A stretch of 64,000 nt of DNA, from contig CAMWKZ010000007.1 of the NCBI GenBank assembly GCA_947174945.1, positions 16,866-80,865 of the forward strand, read 5' to 3'. Below the pieces are notes generated by a model. The model saw only the letters and a list, made by a program, of their open reading frames with translations, was not told the DNA's origin and did not search any database. The stretch comes from an uncultured Prevotellaceae bacterium (lineage in GTDB: Bacteria; Bacteroidota; Bacteroidia; Bacteroidales; Bacteroidaceae). Both the position numbers and the translations under genes were made by a program. This document shows positions 21,527 through 29,833 of the stretch, one piece after another (positions within the stretch are counted from its first letter, which is position 1; every line of letters starts with the position of its first letter).

Positions 21527-22293
21527 TTGAAGTTAAGAACCTATACAAGAGCTTTGCCGACAAGGAGGTGTTGAAGGACATCAGCACCGTGTTTGAGGAC
21601 GGCAAGACCAATCTCATCATCGGACAGAGCGGCAGTGGCAAGACCGTGCTGATAAAGAACCTCGTGGGACTGCTGGAACCCACCAGCGGACACATTCTCT
21701 ACGACGGTCGCGACTTCGTGAGAATGTCGAAGCAAGAGAAGGTACTCATGCGTCGCGAGATGGGCATGATATTCCAGTCGGCTGCCCTCTTCGACTCGCT
21801 GACGGTGCTCGAGAACGTGATGTTCCCGCTGGATATGTTCTCCAGTATGAACTTGCGCGAGCGACAGCAACAGGCCATGCACTGCCTTGACCGCGTCAAC
21901 CTGATAGGAGCGGAGGGAAAGTACCCGGGCGAAATCAGCGGCGGTATGCAGAAGCGCGTGGCCATAGCCCGTGCCATCGCACTGAATCCCAAGTACCTGT
22001 TCTGTGACGAGCCGAACTCTGGCCTCGACCCCAAGACTTCGCTGGTCATCGACGAGCTGTTGCACTCCATCACGCAGGACTATAACATGACGACTATCAT
22101 CAATACCCACGACATGAACTCCGTGATGGGTATTGGCGAGAACATTCTGTTCATCTACGAAGGGCATAAGGAATGGCAGGGCGTAAGCAGCCAGATAATG
22201 AACTCAACCAACAAGCGCCTGACCGACTTCATCTTTGCCAGCGACCTGCTCAAGGAGATGCGCGAGGCTGTTACCCGCCAGCAACCGCAATAG
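21523..22293 (+). CDS. mlaF: MlaF-like ABC transporter ATP-binding protein
   Basis: 256 residues. Walker A IIGQSGSGKTVLIKNLVG, Q-loop MIFQSAALFDSLTVLENV, signature ISGGMQKRVAIARAIA, Walker B YLFCDEPNSGLDP and H-loop INTHDMNSV. The FQSAALFDSLTV segment is typical of MlaF. It energises the MlaE permease encoded immediately upstream (4-bp overlap). Its 3' end faces the DUF4878-like gene with only 21 bp between stops and no visible terminator. Confidence 0.92.
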   Translation: MIEVKNLYKSFADKEVLKDISTVFEDGKTNLIIGQSGSGKTVLIKNLVGLLEPTSGHILYDGRDFVRMSKQEKVLMRREMGMIFQSAALFDSLTVLENVMFPLDMFSSMNLRERQQQAMHCLDRVNLIGAEGKYPGEISGGMQKRVAIARAIALNPKYLFCDEPNSGLDPKTSLVIDELLHSITQDYNMTTIINTHDMNSVMGIGENILFIYEGHKEWQGVSSQIMNSTNKRLTDFIFASDLLKEMREAVTRQQPQ

Positions 22294-22314
22294 CGATATG
22301 CTCCGCACCGTGGG

Positions 22315-22710
22315 CTACCTCATCTTCCACACACCTTCCACCTCAACCATCGGCACCGTGATTTCCTCACGTGTCGAGTCGTTGAAGCATAACAGCAGAA
22401 AGGCGTAGGTCAGGTGCTGCGCCGTGTCACGGCGACCGACATTCTCCGAAACGCATACTTCACGCACTCCCTTGTGCTGGGCATCGAGCTTAGCCATATA
22501 TTGCTCGCACGCTTTCAGCAGTTGGGCACGATAGTCGGCGGGCATACTGTCAGCCCCCACCTTGCCACTGACAAAGTCATTCGGGCTACCTTCAGCCAGC
22601 CGCATATAATAAGCTCTTGCAGCCTTGGCGGCCTCCTCCTCAGGGGTTGTCCCCTGCGAACAGGCTGCCAAGGCTGCAAGAGCCACAAATATCACTAACA
22701 GGTGCTTCAC
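22315..22710 (-). CDS. Small lipoprotein, DUF4878-like
   Basis: 131 residues. A lipobox ([11 protein letters not shown]) is followed by a small alpha+beta domain with [27 protein letters not shown] and a strand-rich end ([28 protein letters not shown]). The lay-out resembles the NTF2-like DUF4878 lipoproteins frequent in Bacteroidales. Function is unknown. Its start overlaps the der stop by 4 bp, so it is co-transcribed with der. Confidence 0.8.
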   Translation of the reverse strand: MKHLLVIFVALAALAACSQGTTPEEEAAKAARAYYMRLAEGSPNDFVSGKVGADSMPADYRAQLLKACEQYMAKLDAQHKGVREVCVSENVGRRDTAQHLTYAFLLLCFNDSTREEITVPMVEVEGVWKMR

Positions 22711-24020
22711 TTCTGGCGGATAAACACATTGATGGGAGTGCCCGTCAGCGTCCAGTTGTCGCGGAGCTTGTTCTCCAAGAAACGGCGGTAGGGCTCCTTC
22801 ACATACTGGGGCAGATTGGCATAGAACACGAAGGTCGGTATCTGCGTATCAGGCACCTGCGACACGTACTTTATCTTGATGTACTTTCCTTTGATAGAGG
22901 GCGGCGGCGTTGCCTCGATAATAGGCAGCATCACCTCGTTCAGCTTCGACGTGCCAATCTTGATTTTTCGGTTCAGATATACTTGCTTGGCGGTCTCCAG
23001 CACCTTGAAGATGCGCTGCTTCGTAACTGCCGAGGCAAAGATGATGGGGAAGTCGACAAACGGGGCCATACGATTGCGGATGGCCGTCTCAAAGGTCTTG
23101 ATGGCTATCGGTGACTTATCTTCCACCAAGTCCCACTTATTGACAACAACCACCAGCGACTTGTTGTTCTTCTGAATCAGCTGGAAGATGTTCATGTCCT
23201 GTGCCTCAATGCCCCGGGTGGCATCAATCATGAGAATGCATACGTCCGAGTTTTCGATGGCACGAATGGAGCGCATCACGCTGTAGAACTCAAGGTCTTC
23301 AGTCACCTTGTTCTTTCGGCGAATACCAGCCGTGTCGACCAGATAGAAGTCGAAGCCAAACTTGTCGTATTTGGTATAGATACTGTCGCGCGTCGTACCA
23401 GCAATGTCGGTCACGATGTTGCGGTCTTCACCGATAAACGCATTGATGATGCTCGACTTGCCGGCATTGGGTCGGCCCACCACGGCAAAGCGCGGCGTAC
23501 CGTCTATCATGTCGTCTACGTCATCGGCCTTCAGCTTCGTCAGCACGTGGTCCAGCAGGTCGCCAGTGCCTGAGCCCGTGGCAGCACTGATGCAATACGG
23601 GTCGCCCAGTCCTAACTTATAGAACTCGTACTGTCCGTAAAGGTCTTTGCCGTCGTCAGCCTTGTTGGCTACGAGCACGACGGGCAGCTTCGAGCGGCGC
23701 AGGATAAGCGCCACGTCTTGGTCAAGGTCGGTCAGCCCGTTCTTAATATCCACCAAGAACAGCACCAAGTCGGCCTCCTCAGTGGCCACCACGACCTGCT
23801 TGCGTATCTCTCCTTCAAAGACATCGTCGCTATTGACAACCCATCCGCCCGTATCCACTACCGAGAACTCACGGCCACACCATTCGCACTTGCCGTACTG
23901 GCGGTCGCGGGTGGTGCCTGCCTCGTCACTCACGATGGCCTGGCGCGAGTTGGTCAATCTGTTAAATAAGGTGGACTTGCCGACGTTAGGCCGTCCTACT
24001 ATCGCCACTAAGTTTCCCAT
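22707..24020 (-). CDS. der: Ribosome biogenesis GTPase Der (EngA)
   Basis: 437 residues from [17 protein letters not shown], the family-standard start; the ORF track adds 36 residues upstream that run through a promoter box. Two tandem G domains: the first with [19 protein letters not shown] and NKADDGKD, the second (from about 180) with [25 protein letters not shown] and [11 protein letters not shown]-like C-terminal domain follows (about 355-437). Der is needed for 50S subunit maturation. In Bacteroidetes it usually follows era directly; here an AT-rich island lies between them and der has its own -7 box. Confidence 0.95.
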   Translation of the reverse strand: MGNLVAIVGRPNVGKSTLFNRLTNSRQAIVSDEAGTTRDRQYGKCEWCGREFSVVDTGGWVVNSDDVFEGEIRKQVVVATEEADLVLFLVDIKNGLTDLDQDVALILRRSKLPVVLVANKADDGKDLYGQYEFYKLGLGDPYCISAATGSGTGDLLDHVLTKLKADDVDDMIDGTPRFAVVGRPNAGKSSIINAFIGEDRNIVTDIAGTTRDSIYTKYDKFGFDFYLVDTAGIRRKNKVTEDLEFYSVMRSIRAIENSDVCILMIDATRGIEAQDMNIFQLIQKNNKSLVVVVNKWDLVEDKSPIAIKTFETAIRNRMAPFVDFPIIFASAVTKQRIFKVLETAKQVYLNRKIKIGTSKLNEVMLPIIEATPPPSIKGKYIKIKYVSQVPDTQIPTFVFYANLPQYVKEPYRRFLENKLRDNWTLTGTPINVFIRQK

Positions 24021-24040
24021 AGTCGTATCTGTTTTGAGTG

Positions 24041-24048
24041 CAAAGGTA
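24041..24048 (-). promoter_or_regulatory. -7 box of der
   Basis: TACCTTTG on the minus strand, 20 nt before the der ATG. No matching -33 element at 19 nt. Confidence 0.5.
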
Positions 24049-24117
24049 CGAAAAATCCCCCACATTCTTTCCGATTCCAAGGAAAAAAACGTGTTGTTTC
24101 CTAATTTACGGACAATC

Positions 24118-24303
24118 CTATTTCCCAAATAGAATCTTCAATATCCAAGGATACATCGCAACTATCATTATAAGAATGGCAATAAACTCTGGATAGAACA
24201 TTATCAGCAACACAAGACCAAACCAAATGAGTAACTGCATTATCCCACTCTTCACGCTGACTCTAGCCTGTTCCTTTTGATTGTTTTTTCTTTTGCTTCC
24301 CAT
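24118..24303 (-). CDS. Small membrane protein
   Basis: 61 residues: a basic N-terminus ([20 protein letters not shown]) then two closely spaced hydrophobic stretches ([36 protein letters not shown]). No family recognised. It is the leftmost gene of the AT-rich island, 97 bp before der. Base use is much more AT-rich than der. Confidence 0.55.
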   Translation of the reverse strand: MGSKRKNNQKEQARVSVKSGIMQLLIWFGLVLLIMFYPEFIAILIMIVAMYPWILKILFGK

Positions 24304-24430
24304 AAACTATCATCCAAATATTTATCCCCCAAAAATTATGTTTCTGATTCATTGAGCCTGCGTGACACGTTCCTATTAATAAAAGTGACGTGCCCTAACC
24401 GCCCCCAAATGCAGCATCATCTTTAAACAA

Positions 24431-25033
24431 TTATGGGTTTATATCGGTTGAACATTCACATTGGCAGCACTTACTATAGTGCGATGGATAGACAAGGCCT
24501 GAAACAAGTTGTTCAAGTTGAAAACCTTCTTTGTTTAGCGTTGTTGCAAGTTGCTTTCTTACAGTCATTTCAAGGATGCCTCTATTTGCAATTATCTCGT
24601 CAGTTGTCAGATTGTTAATTTGGCTTCTAAAGGCTTCTTTTGTATAGTCGAACACAGAAATATCGATAATATCACTTAACTCACTCCTGTATTTCCTAAA
24701 AATACGAGTTGCCTGGCCCTCAATCATTTTCACAGAGACAGTTGGATAAACAGTAAACTCCAGACCATCCTTTGCATAAGCGCTGAATGCAGGATAATCA
24801 ACCTTTTGCACGAAGGTAGGGTATTCATATACCACCTGAGTAAATGGATTGTACCATACAAAACCTATAACAGGAGACACATCATTCCCTCCCTCCTCTG
24901 AGCCATACAGATTAACTAAGATACCTTCTTGACCAGACTCTATTCTCACACAGCATACAGATACCAACTTTGCCATTGATACCACTATCAATGCCATCAA
25001 TGCAATTGCGGATATTATGATATACTTCTTCAT
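24431..25033 (-). pseudogene. SPFH/Band 7 protein, truncated, probably frameshifted
   Basis: A 200-residue frame from MKKYIIISAIALMALIVV (membrane anchor, residues 1-25) into an SPFH/prohibitin domain: ESGQEGILVNLYGSEEGG, TYPTVSVKMI-type strands (LEFTVYPTVSVKMIEGQ), FRKYRSELSDI, EIIANRGILEMTVRKQLATT and GFQLEQLVSGLVYP. Intact relatives continue into a long coiled coil after this point. Here the frame switches to PSHYSKCCQCECSTDINP and stops. Another frame at the same spot reads TIVSAANVN, resembling the family's (S/T)I..AI.AKN segment, before stopping shortly after. That suggests a frameshift and loss of the C-terminus. It lies in the AT-rich island, 14 bp after the next gene upstream. Confidence 0.6.
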
Positions 25034-25047
25034 TGCAGTTATAGTAA

Positions 25048-25707
25048 TTACCAAAGGTGCCGATTGTTTTGCATCGGCAAAATTTGCGTGATTATACCAA
25101 ACTTTTCAAGGTCTCTATTGTTATCGTTAATATTATACATCTCAATAACAGTATCTCCATACTTAATCCATTCTTCTTCGCTGATATGAAAATAAGCCAA
25201 TGCTTCTTTCAATGTTAATACATTGTCTTTTAATCCTTTATAATTAGCCCAATTGTCTATAATATGTTGACGGATATATTCTGGTGTCTTTTTAGAATAG
25301 TCCGAGTGTTCACGAGACATCACTTTAATAACACCAACGTAAAACAAATGAAGCCCAATCTTTTTCCAGCATTCCTCAGATAAACCTAAAATACCTAATG
25401 ACTTTTTAAAATTATCATCTACAGTCAGCAATCGCTCTCTGTAATCTTTGTCGGAATAATTGTCAAATCTGTATAAACTTCCATTGCGGATTGCAAGAGC
25501 CTCTCTTGCAAGTCTTATCTGTTTTTTTTCAGTTGGTTCAGTTATTTTATATACAAACCCTGAAATTGAGTCAGCAGCAGAGTATGCTAATGCCTCAGCT
25601 GCTTCTGCATATCTTTCTCGTTTTGTTTCTTTCTTTGAATCTTGAGCCATCAAATAGATAAATAATAAAACGATGATTACAAATGCAATGATAGTTTCCA
25701 TAATCAA
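25048..25707 (-). CDS. Hypothetical membrane-anchored protein
   Basis: 219 residues. An N-terminal membrane segment (METIIAFVIIVLLFIYLMAQ) is followed by a charged helical stretch (KKETKRERYAEAAEALAYSAAD). A soluble, probably helical domain contains two similar phrases, LGILGLSEECWKKIG near residue 105 and LAYFHISEEEWIKYG near residue 170. Each combines a short helix with EE.W.K.G, possibly an internal duplication. No family recognised. It lies between the 140-residue secreted protein and the broken SPFH gene, same strand. Confidence 0.7.
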   Translation of the reverse strand: MIMETIIAFVIIVLLFIYLMAQDSKKETKRERYAEAAEALAYSAADSISGFVYKITEPTEKKQIRLAREALAIRNGSLYRFDNYSDKDYRERLLTVDDNFKKSLGILGLSEECWKKIGLHLFYVGVIKVMSREHSDYSKKTPEYIRQHIIDNWANYKGLKDNVLTLKEALAYFHISEEEWIKYGDTVIEMYNINDNNRDLEKFGIITQILPMQNNRHLW

Positions 25708-25729
25708 GTCTATAATTAATTCTCCAAAT

Positions 25730-26152
25730 TTATTTATATTTAGGTAAATAATCGTATGAAATCAATGCAGAATTATCATACGATGAATACATAATATGCA
25801 CTTGGAAATACGAATAGAAGAAAATAATAGACTTTTCGTCTCCAATTTTGTGTATATAATTGGTTTTGAGAAAAGATTTTACCATAGCTAAAAACCAGTT
25901 GTACGGATAACTGTCGTCACCTTCTACATACATGGTTTCGCATACCAGACGATTATCTTTGACGATAAAAGCTATTTCATTACCATATTTATACATTGTC
26001 CCCTCGGCCGTCTCTGTCCAATATTTCAATTCTGGGAACTTAACTCTAAGTTGTTCCAAGCTTATACCCAAGTTGTTTTGTGGCTCTTGGGCCATAATTG
26101 GTAAAACAAGGCAAAATAGAGATACTAAAATTACAATTTTTGTTTTCATCAT
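25730..26152 (-). CDS. Hypothetical secreted protein
   Basis: 140 residues. A signal peptide (MMKTKIVILVSLFCLVLPIMAQ) leads a small domain with SLEQLRVKFPELKYW, typical of short periplasmic Bacteroidales proteins with an LRVKFPEL motif. It ends in aromatic-rich beta strands (IIFFYSYFQVHIMYSSYD). Function unknown. Its ATG overlaps the stop of the upstream lipoprotein gene (ATGA), so they are translationally coupled. Confidence 0.72.
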   Translation of the reverse strand: MMKTKIVILVSLFCLVLPIMAQEPQNNLGISLEQLRVKFPELKYWTETAEGTMYKYGNEIAFIVKDNRLVCETMYVEGDDSYPYNWFLAMVKSFLKTNYIHKIGDEKSIIFFYSYFQVHIMYSSYDNSALISYDYLPKYK

Positions 26153-26967
26153 TTTATTTGTATTGATTTTAATATTTCACTGATTACTTTCATTTGTTCT
26201 TTATGCTTTCTGTTGTCTGTTGTTGCAGTAATAATGAGGGTTGTGTTATCAGCCTTTTTAACTATGTATTGGCTACTATGTAATGTGTAGCCTTGCAATT
26301 CAATGGAACTTTCCAACAGGCAACCTTTACAACCGCTAATTTGTGTGTTGCTTATCCCCAACTGTTTGTAATTGGAAACCAGCTGCTTATTGTTTTGGGA
26401 AGTTTGACGAGCGAGATACAAAGCACTTTCTTCCCATTTCTTGTTTGACACAATAATATTTATATTAGGGCGAAAATCTACATCATTTTTTGGCTTTTCC
26501 ATAATCTGTACAGCAATAGATGTGTTTGCCGTTACCTGATTATCATCTTGAACAATCTGCCATGATGAAGGATAACACAGGCTGAAATGTCCATTAGAAT
26601 AGCGATTGTCAAGTTTTGTATTTATTTCGGTTTCTATAGCGGTAATATTTTCTTTTGGCGATGTTGTAGGCGCTTCTGCCAATTTTGTATCCTTTATAGT
26701 AGCTGCTTTATTCAAAATATTATGTACTCTTTCTATGTCTGCATAAGTGTTTTGATGTGTAGAAGTACATTCCAACAAATCACAAGAATGCTCCTCCATG
26801 TAACCATGTTTTATTAAGTCTCTATGAAGAGCTTCTACCCCACTATGAAACTCGTATTCACTTGCCAAATCACTATCAATATAATCCCATACGGTTTTTT
26901 CTCTTGGGTCTTTACAACTTATGACGACAGCAAACCCAAATAAGCCAAATAAAAGCCTTTTATTCAT
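26149..26967 (-). CDS. Lipoprotein with PsbP-like C-terminal domain
   Basis: 272 residues. A lipobox (FAVVISC-KDP) and a Cys-containing linker region (residues 20-120; HSCDLLECTST) precede a C-terminal domain from about residue 120. That domain starts SNGHFSLCYPSSWQIVQDD, the opening of PsbP/DUF1795-like folds, and continues NINIIVSNKKWEESA. It ends MKVISEILKSIQIK. Related domains occur in stress-induced lipoproteins, but no function can be given. Coupled by a 4-bp overlap to the next gene of the island. Confidence 0.72.
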   Translation of the reverse strand: MNKRLLFGLFGFAVVISCKDPREKTVWDYIDSDLASEYEFHSGVEALHRDLIKHGYMEEHSCDLLECTSTHQNTYADIERVHNILNKAATIKDTKLAEAPTTSPKENITAIETEINTKLDNRYSNGHFSLCYPSSWQIVQDDNQVTANTSIAVQIMEKPKNDVDFRPNINIIVSNKKWEESALYLARQTSQNNKQLVSNYKQLGISNTQISGCKGCLLESSIELQGYTLHSSQYIVKKADNTTLIITATTDNRKHKEQMKVISEILKSIQIK

Positions 26968-26973
26968 AATACC

Positions 26974-27096
26974 TTAACGTCTTGATAATTCTTTACACAT
27001 ACGGAATAAGAACAATGCGATGAACAAGGCTATCCACCAAGCATTTTTCTCTATCCATGACTTTTGTTTTTTCTCGTTGTTTTCATTTGTTTCCAT
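26974..27096 (-). CDS. 40-residue single-TM peptide
   Basis: Too short for the ORF track. It has a charged N-terminus (METNENNEKKQKSWIEKN), one hydrophobic helix (AWWIALFIALFLF) and a basic tail (KELSRR). It lies 6 bp upstream of the lipoprotein gene, with a coding-like split of charge and hydrophobicity. Its start region overlaps the end of the 26-residue frame upstream. Confidence 0.55.
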   Translation of the reverse strand: METNENNEKKQKSWIEKNAWWIALFIALFLFRMCKELSRR

Positions 27097-27163
27097 TGCT
27101 CAAATTAATTAAAAGTTTTATAATTCCATAAATAATCACTGTGATTAAAAGTATTGTTATCAT
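27083..27163 (-). CDS. Possible 26-residue hydrophobic peptide
   Basis: The frame MITILLITVIIYGIIKLLINL is one continuous hydrophobic helix ending SNGNK. It overlaps the 40-residue gene by 14 bp and starts 10 bp after the 125-residue gene. It is so short that chance in AT-rich DNA cannot be excluded; the ordered spacing with its neighbours is the only support. Confidence 0.3.
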   Translation of the reverse strand: MITILLITVIIYGIIKLLINLSNGNK

Positions 27164-27173
27164 TGTAAGCCCT

Positions 27174-27551
27174 CTATTTGCTTTTCGCCATAAAAAATCC
27201 TATCACTACTACAATTATAAATAGTACAAAACCTATGGATATAAGTACATTTGCTATGGCGCAAAGCCATGCTAATAATGGCAAGAGGGAAATAATGCCG
27301 CCCCCAATAAAAAGAAGACCGAGACATCCAACAAACATATTGTCCTCTCCATTATTGGATTCTGACATATTGATAATCAAATAGCCAATAGGTATAGCTA
27401 TAAGGGCTATCACTAATCCAATGCCTACCTCATTTCCATTTGGCAAGCCAATATCAGCATCGCCGTAATACCTATGGCCAGAGTAATCCCTTGCAAAAGC
27501 AGTAAAGGATGTAAGCAAAGACAATAGTAATATAGAGATACGCTTTATCAT
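27174..27551 (-). CDS. Small multi-TM protein with signal sequence
   Basis: 125 residues. A signal peptide (MIKRISILLLSLLTSFTAFA) is followed by a short exposed loop (RDYSGHRYYGDADIGLPNG) and three hydrophobic segments (VGIGLVIALIAIPIGYLII; GCLGLLFIGGGIISLLPLL; ISIGFVLFIIVVVIGFFMA). No family recognised. It belongs to the small-membrane-protein run of the island. Confidence 0.6.
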   Translation of the reverse strand: MIKRISILLLSLLTSFTAFARDYSGHRYYGDADIGLPNGNEVGIGLVIALIAIPIGYLIINMSESNNGEDNMFVGCLGLLFIGGGIISLLPLLAWLCAIANVLISIGFVLFIIVVVIGFFMAKSK

Positions 27552-27566
27552 TGTTGTATCATTCTT

Positions 27567-27728
27567 TTATATTTTTTTCTTTGGTCTCAAAAGGAAATAA
27601 GCAGGTAAGAAAGTTACAAGACTAACACCAATCAAGCCGCCAATAGTTGTAGCAACATTTGGTGCGATGGCTTGTGGCAGACATATTAAGCCTACCACAA
27701 TCAGAAAAATTCCAAACACTTTTTTCAT
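27567..27728 (-). CDS. 53-residue membrane protein
   Basis: Too short for the ORF track. MKKVFGIFLIVVGLICLPQ is a first hydrophobic segment; TTIGGLIGVSLVTFLPAYFLL is a second, with a basic end (RPKKKI). Two-helix proteins of this type are common in Bacteroidales genomes as hypothetical proteins. It starts 15 bp upstream of the 125-residue gene. Confidence 0.55.
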   Translation of the reverse strand: MKKVFGIFLIVVGLICLPQAIAPNVATTIGGLIGVSLVTFLPAYFLLRPKKKI

Positions 27729-27762
27729 AGTTATAATAATTTTGCTTTTTCTTCTACTTCAA

Positions 27763-27861
27763 CTACCTCACTATAATATACTGATGAATACTGAAGGCAG
27801 CAATTATAAGACTGCAAACCCAGAGCACCCAAAGTAGAATGATAATGTTTTTGCGTTTCAT
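27763..27861 (-). CDS. 32-residue single-TM peptide
   Basis: MKRKNIIILLWVLWVCSLII followed by AAFSIHQYIIVR: a basic start and one membrane helix. It is the first frame of the leftward small-protein run, 34 bp before the 53-residue gene. Short and without homology evidence. Confidence 0.42.
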   Translation of the reverse strand: MKRKNIIILLWVLWVCSLIIAAFSIHQYIIVR

Positions 27862-28617
27862 TTGTATATAACCATTATATAACCCTTATCAACACCCCAG
27901 ATTCGGCTTGTTTAGTTTTTCGTTTCACTTTTGCTTATAATACAAAAAGGCGTAGGTGTCTGCTCTTCTGCCCATCCTGGAACTGTAGGCCTTCGCATTG
28001 CCCCTCTACACAGGATAGACAACGCTGTTAGCCCACGCCAGTACGAACTATATACGACGAAGGTATAATAGAGACGCACCACGTAGACGTTTCGGTTGCC
28101 ATCTGCCTGTTGTAGAGTTGGAGTTTGCGAAGTTCACAGTTCACAACGACAGACGTTTGAAAACGTCTTTCTTAATATATAAGACCGCCCGCTCACCCAT
28201 TATGGACTAACGAACGATGATGCAAAGATAAACATAAATTCTGAAAACGCAAAGAGTTTTCGGAAGAAAAGCAAAGGCAGAAGACTGAATAGCACAAAAA
28301 CAGAAACTTTGTGCATGTTACTGAAGTTTTGTGGTAAAAGCAAAGGTAACAATTGGGGCTGAATCCACAAAATAGAATCAGCCCTTTCTTATTTTGCTCA
28401 AAGTTTTAGCGGACACTAATAGAATAAAATTCGGGAAAACTCAAGCCTTTGGGAAAAATCTTTTGTATGGAGCAATTTGAATCCCTTCCCTCAGCACCGT
28501 GCACCATTTGGAGCCTCCATCCACTCAGAAAACGACATCAACGCGACATAAAATGGGGCTCAGTAGCATATTGTGGGGATTTAATTTGTAGAGTATAGAA
28601 AATTGTCAACTTTTGAA
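27862..28617. other. Gene-free 0.75 kb at the island edge
   Basis: No convincing coding frame. Visible elements: a GC-richer block at about 27945-28140, unlike the AT-rich surroundings and possibly a dispersed repeat; an inverted repeat AGACGTTT/AAACGTCT near 28151-28170; and a hairpin GGGGCTGA/TCAGCCC followed by TTTCTT at about 28353-28396 on the plus strand. Confidence 0.6.
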
Positions 28618-28704
28618 ATGAATATCGTAATGCTTGAACACTTAGCCAAGATAGTACTTCCCAAGGAGATACCGGATTTTTTCTTCTCTCGGGGGATACA
28701 TTAA
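28618..28704 (+). pseudogene. Transposase N-terminal remnant (ISAon1-type, tentative)
   Basis: A 28-codon frame MNIVMLEHLAKIVLPKEIPD resembles the start of the short N-region protein of ISAon1-like (IS1595/ISL3-like naming varies) Bacteroidales insertion sequences. It is then cut: its stop codon lies in the left arm of the adjoining 110-bp inverted-repeat element. No downstream continuation of the transposase is visible. The family naming rests on recall of the LAKIVLPKEI start only. Confidence 0.4.
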
Positions 28705-28808
28705 GGAATTTCGATATACAGATACGAGAGAGGGAAATAGAAGGATATATATAATAATATACTTTCTACTCTCATTTTTTTTCGTATGTATGGAAATTCC
28801 TTAATGTA
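28697..28808. mobile_element. MITE-like inverted-repeat element, 110 bp
   Basis: Perfect 14-bp terminal inverted repeats (CATTAAGGAATTTC at 28699-28712, GAAATTCCTTAATG at 28793-28806) are flanked by TA on both sides. The interior is itself largely self-complementary (ATACGAGAGAGG... against ...CTCTCATTTTTTTTCGTAT), so the whole element can fold into one hairpin. Size, TIRs and TA flanks fit a mariner-type MITE (inference). It interrupts the transposase remnant. Confidence 0.65.
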
Positions 28809-28942
28809 GCAATGTGACATTTCCCCTCTTCGCAGAGCGAATGAGGCACTTGCTGAGTGTAAGTCTCGCGGATGCCCTGTGTGAATGGCGATTTACTTTT
28901 TTAAAGTTGTGAAAGAGGCGACAATGAGAAGGACGAAGCGGT

Positions 28943-29833
28943 CTACTCAGGATTATATCCGAAGTTGTTCAGCGCCCTTTCTGATGAGCGCCACTCTTTG
29001 TTGACCTTGACGAATATCTCCAAGAAAATGTGCTTGTCGAAGAAACGCTCCAATGCTTTGCGGGCCTCGGTGCTCACTTTCTTCAGCGCTACGCCCTGAT
29101 GACCGATGATGATGCCTTTTTGCGAGTCGCGTTCTACGTAGATAACAGCGTTGATGTGTATCTTCTGGTCGTCTTCCTTGAAACGCTCCACCACGACTTC
29201 GACGGAGTATGGTACTTCCTTGTCGTAGAAGAGGAGTATTTTCTCGCGAATGATTTCCGACACGAAAAAGCGAGCGGGCTTGTCGGTCAACTGCTCTTTG
29301 TCGAAGTAGGCGGGGCTCTCGGGCAGTAGTTTCTGGATGCGCTTCAACAGTATGTCTATTCCGAATTTGTTCTTGGCCGAGATGGGGAGTATCTCAGCGT
29401 TGGGCAGCAGGGTGTGCCAACGGGTGACGATGTTTCCAAGTGCTTCGTTGGACTTCTCTTTCAACTCGTCTATCTTGTTGATGAGCAGGATGACGGGTAT
29501 CTGCATCTTCTGCACCTTCTGCAGGAAGTCCATGTTCTTCTCGGGGTTCTCCACCACATCGGTCACGTAGAGCAGCACGTCAGCGTCCTGCAGGGCCGAC
29601 TCCGAAAAGGCCAGCATCGACTCTTGCAACTTGTAGTTGGGCTTCAGCACGCCCGGCGTGTCGGAGAACACTATCTGCATATCGTCGGTGTTAACGATGC
29701 CCATGATACGGTGGCGAGTGGTCTGCGCCTTGAACGTCGCAATCGAAATACGCTCACCAACCAACTGGTTCATGAGCGTACTTTTACCTACGTTGGGGTT
29801 TCCAACGATATTCACGAATCCTGCTTTATGCAT
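28943..29833 (-). CDS. era: GTPase Era
   Basis: 296 residues from [19 protein letters not shown]; the ORF track start 5 codons upstream is less likely. G motifs: [27 protein letters not shown] and NKIDEL. The C-terminal KH domain (about 215-290) has [23 protein letters not shown]. Era binds the 3' end of 16S rRNA in 30S maturation. The start overlaps the fabH stop by 8 bp. Downstream, where der is expected in Bacteroidetes, lie the MITE-like element and the AT-rich island. Confidence 0.96.
   Translation of the reverse strand: MHKAGFVNIVGNPNVGKSTLMNQLVGERISIATFKAQTTRHRIMGIVNTDDMQIVFSDTPGVLKPNYKLQESMLAFSESALQDADVLLYVTDVVENPEKNMDFLQKVQKMQIPVILLINKIDELKEKSNEALGNIVTRWHTLLPNAEILPISAKNKFGIDILLKRIQKLLPESPAYFDKEQLTDKPARFFVSEIIREKILLFYDKEVPYSVEVVVERFKEDDQKIHINAVIYVERDSQKGIIIGHQGVALKKVSTEARKALERFFDKHIFLEIFVKVNKEWRSSERALNNFGYNPE

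Noticed and set aside
24021-24128. 36-residue N-terminal extension of Der
   Set aside because: Contains the -7 box, and Der proteins start at the G1 region.
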